Of a stretch of DNA of 64,000 nt, positions 62,877 to 64,000 are shown one piece after another. The notes beneath the pieces are model-generated. The model saw only the letters and a program-made list of their open reading frames with translations, had not been told where the DNA came from and ran no database searches. Within the stretch, counting starts at the first letter, position 1; each line of letters begins with the position of its first letter. The stretch lies in assembly GCA_041905785.1 (NCBI GenBank), contig JAYRKJ010000018.1, positions 1-64,000 on the forward strand. Reading direction: 5' to 3'. The translations under genes and the position numbers were made by a program. This stretch comes from Roseateles_B sp041905785 (GTDB lineage: Bacteria > Pseudomonadota > Gammaproteobacteria > Burkholderiales > Burkholderiaceae_C).

Positions 62877-63632
62877 TCAGAGCGAGGGCTTGCCCGCGCG
62901 CTTGCCTTCGGCCTCCAGGGCCTTGTCGGAGGCGTTGCTCAGCACCTTGTACCAGTCCAGGTAGGCGCCGATGTCGACGGCGGCGATCACGTAGTCATCG
63001 ACCAGGCCGTCCTGCTTGCGGGAGTTGGCGGTGATGCTGTAGACCCTTGAGCAGGCAGCGGTTGGGGCCAGCGGATACTGCAGGCCGACGAGGAAAGGCG
63101 AGACGCCGTAGCCCTTCAGGTCTTGGAAGCAGTTTCCGTTCTGGGGCTTGTCGTAGGTGTTGGCCCATTCGATCTCCCTGCCCGCCTTGTCGTACATCCA
63201 GTGCTGCTTGAACTGCTGCGGCCTGATGGCCTTGGGGTCGATGGGGCCGAACTTGCCTGCAGCCTCGCTGACCGCCTGCAGCGTCGGCCGGCTGTCTTTG
63301 ACCTGCTCCGACTTAGTGATGGACCACACCTTGTTGGTCAGCGGCGAGATGCCGATGGCGATGATGGTGTCGCCATTGTCGTAGCGGCCACCATAGGCAT
63401 GGTTCTCGAAGCTGCCCTTCATGCGGTCTATCGTCAGGTTCAGCGTCATCTTGGCGTTGCGGACGAACACCTTGTTCTGCTTGGCAGTCTCCAGGATCTT
63501 CAGCGCCTCGTCGGCACTCATGCCCAGGCGGATGCCGCCGATGTCCGGGTTGTCAGCCGCCTGCGCGACGCCGTGAAGAATGATGCCTGCGATCAAAGCG
63601 AGGACGCCGCGCGAAGCCGTCTTGCGAACCAT
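62877..63632 (-). CDS. Exported protein, unknown function
   Basis: 251 residues from ATG 63632 after AGGAGA. Signal peptide (VLALIAGIILHGVAQAA). The mature start NPDIGGIRLGMSADEALKIL is like the small G-M-S/T helix-strand unit found in many periplasmic proteins. Two Cys (GNCFQDL and AACSRVY) could pair. The body alternates strands and short helices with no enzyme motif. It is upstream of, and probably co-transcribed with, the DsbC-like gene, which may fold it. Confidence 0.75.
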   Translation of the reverse strand: MVRKTASRGVLALIAGIILHGVAQAADNPDIGGIRLGMSADEALKILETAKQNKVFVRNAKMTLNLTIDRMKGSFENHAYGGRYDNGDTIIAIGISPLTNKVWSITKSEQVKDSRPTLQAVSEAAGKFGPIDPKAIRPQQFKQHWMYDKAGREIEWANTYDKPQNGNCFQDLKGYGVSPFLVGLQYPLAPTAACSRVYSITANSRKQDGLVDDYVIAAVDIGAYLDWYKVLSNASDKALEAEGKRAGKPSL

Positions 63633-64000
63633 GGGATCTCCTGGTGCTGTGGAACTGCATCGGCATCGATGCAGCGAAGGGAGCCGGCCGTCAGTGATGA
63701 GGCATGAGGCCGGCATGTAGAGCCGCCCTGAGCAAGCAAGGCGGTCTGGCTGAAGTTAACGCGGAAATGGGCGAGCGGGAGGACAAGCGCGCCATCGTTC
63801 GGGCGAATAGCGCCAGCCGCGTGGGAATGGATCGGCCAAAGCAGCCCGGCGCGCTGCGCCTTTCATGTGTGGCCGGGATTTTTGCCAGGGAGGGATTTCA
63901 CGTGCTCGGGCGCAGCGAAGATATCCCCCGAAGAGGGGCAAGATGTATCCAACTGCAAGCACCTCGGAAGCGCGCATGCTGAGAGCAGCGCGCCGTCCGG
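63633..64000. other. Right-edge region without a supported gene
   Basis: 368 bases. Short open frames here have no ribosome site, family match or signal. A small hairpin (CCCCGAAGAGGGG, 63931-63943) is visible. The first part holds the control region of the 251-residue protein gene. Confidence 0.45.

Noticed and set aside
63704..63982. Open frames at the right edge
   Set aside because: No ribosome site, family match or signal; composition fits non-coding GC-rich DNA.

Overview
The window is GC-rich chromosomal DNA, densely packed with single-copy housekeeping genes. No rRNA, tRNA, transposase, integrase or CRISPR array was seen. Gene content (long-type argG, class 2 pyrD, fused pabB-pabC, ribF-ileS-lspA, PrsT/PEP-CTERM proteins, many membrane-bound hybrid kinases) and codon use fit a betaproteobacterium of the order Burkholderiales, probably near Roseateles/Pelomonas/Rubrivivax. 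That placement is an inference from content, not from a marker search.

Layout. 1-3884: the N-terminal ~1,294 residues of an exported RHS/YD-repeat protein running off the left edge, with a lux-box-like palindrome upstream. 4155-6603: a minus-strand run aroG-rpiA-membrane protein whose C-terminal half looks like a BRO-N domain. 6722-11250: pyrD and a CYTH protein, then GNAT, CSD-DUF1294 and a DEAD-box helicase with a long leader. 11796-17081: orn, fused pabBC, and a 938-residue protein with an H1-like Ala/Lys/Pro tail, a SWIM-type zinc motif and an SNF2 fold whose ATPase motifs have been lost. 17152-19747: M48 protease, pterin dehydratase and rsgA, overlapping by 4 bases at each junction. 19796-27083: small membrane and periplasmic proteins, an SDR, a phosphofructokinase, a lone receiver protein, YaeQ, an S9 peptidase and a small GNAT. 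27385-31530: argG, a SUOX-fold exported protein and a hybrid kinase. 31555-38270: murB, yajQ, the PEP-CTERM TPR lipoprotein PrsT, a PEP-CTERM protein with a probable Cys-Gln thioester domain behind a sigma-54 promoter, and an isoaspartyl peptidase. 38416-43088: two acyl-CoA dehydrogenases, a DUF3617 protein, a P1 peptidase and a 16S pseudouridine synthase. 43236-51447: hybrid kinase, ribF, ileS, a DUF1269-like gene, lspA and a DUF2189 gene; the two DUF genes carry FNR/CRP-type boxes. 51514-63632: two more sensor kinases, oxidoreductases, two DMT transporters, a CsgG-like/SH3 protein and two exported proteins, one DsbC-like.

Working together: most genes are core metabolism (pentose phosphate, shikimate, pyrimidine, folate, arginine, FAD, peptidoglycan, lipoprotein maturation) or ribosome/RNA upkeep. 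A second theme is the cell surface: the RHS protein, PrsT, the PEP-CTERM thioester protein and the CsgG-like protein. A third is signalling: four sensor kinases and one lone receiver, with no DNA-binding response regulator in the window.

Most worth following: the catalytically dead SNF2-like fusion, the sigma-54-driven PEP-CTERM thioester protein, the membrane-anchored BRO-N-like protein, the SUOX-fold protein/hybrid-kinase pair, and the paired FNR-type boxes around lspA.
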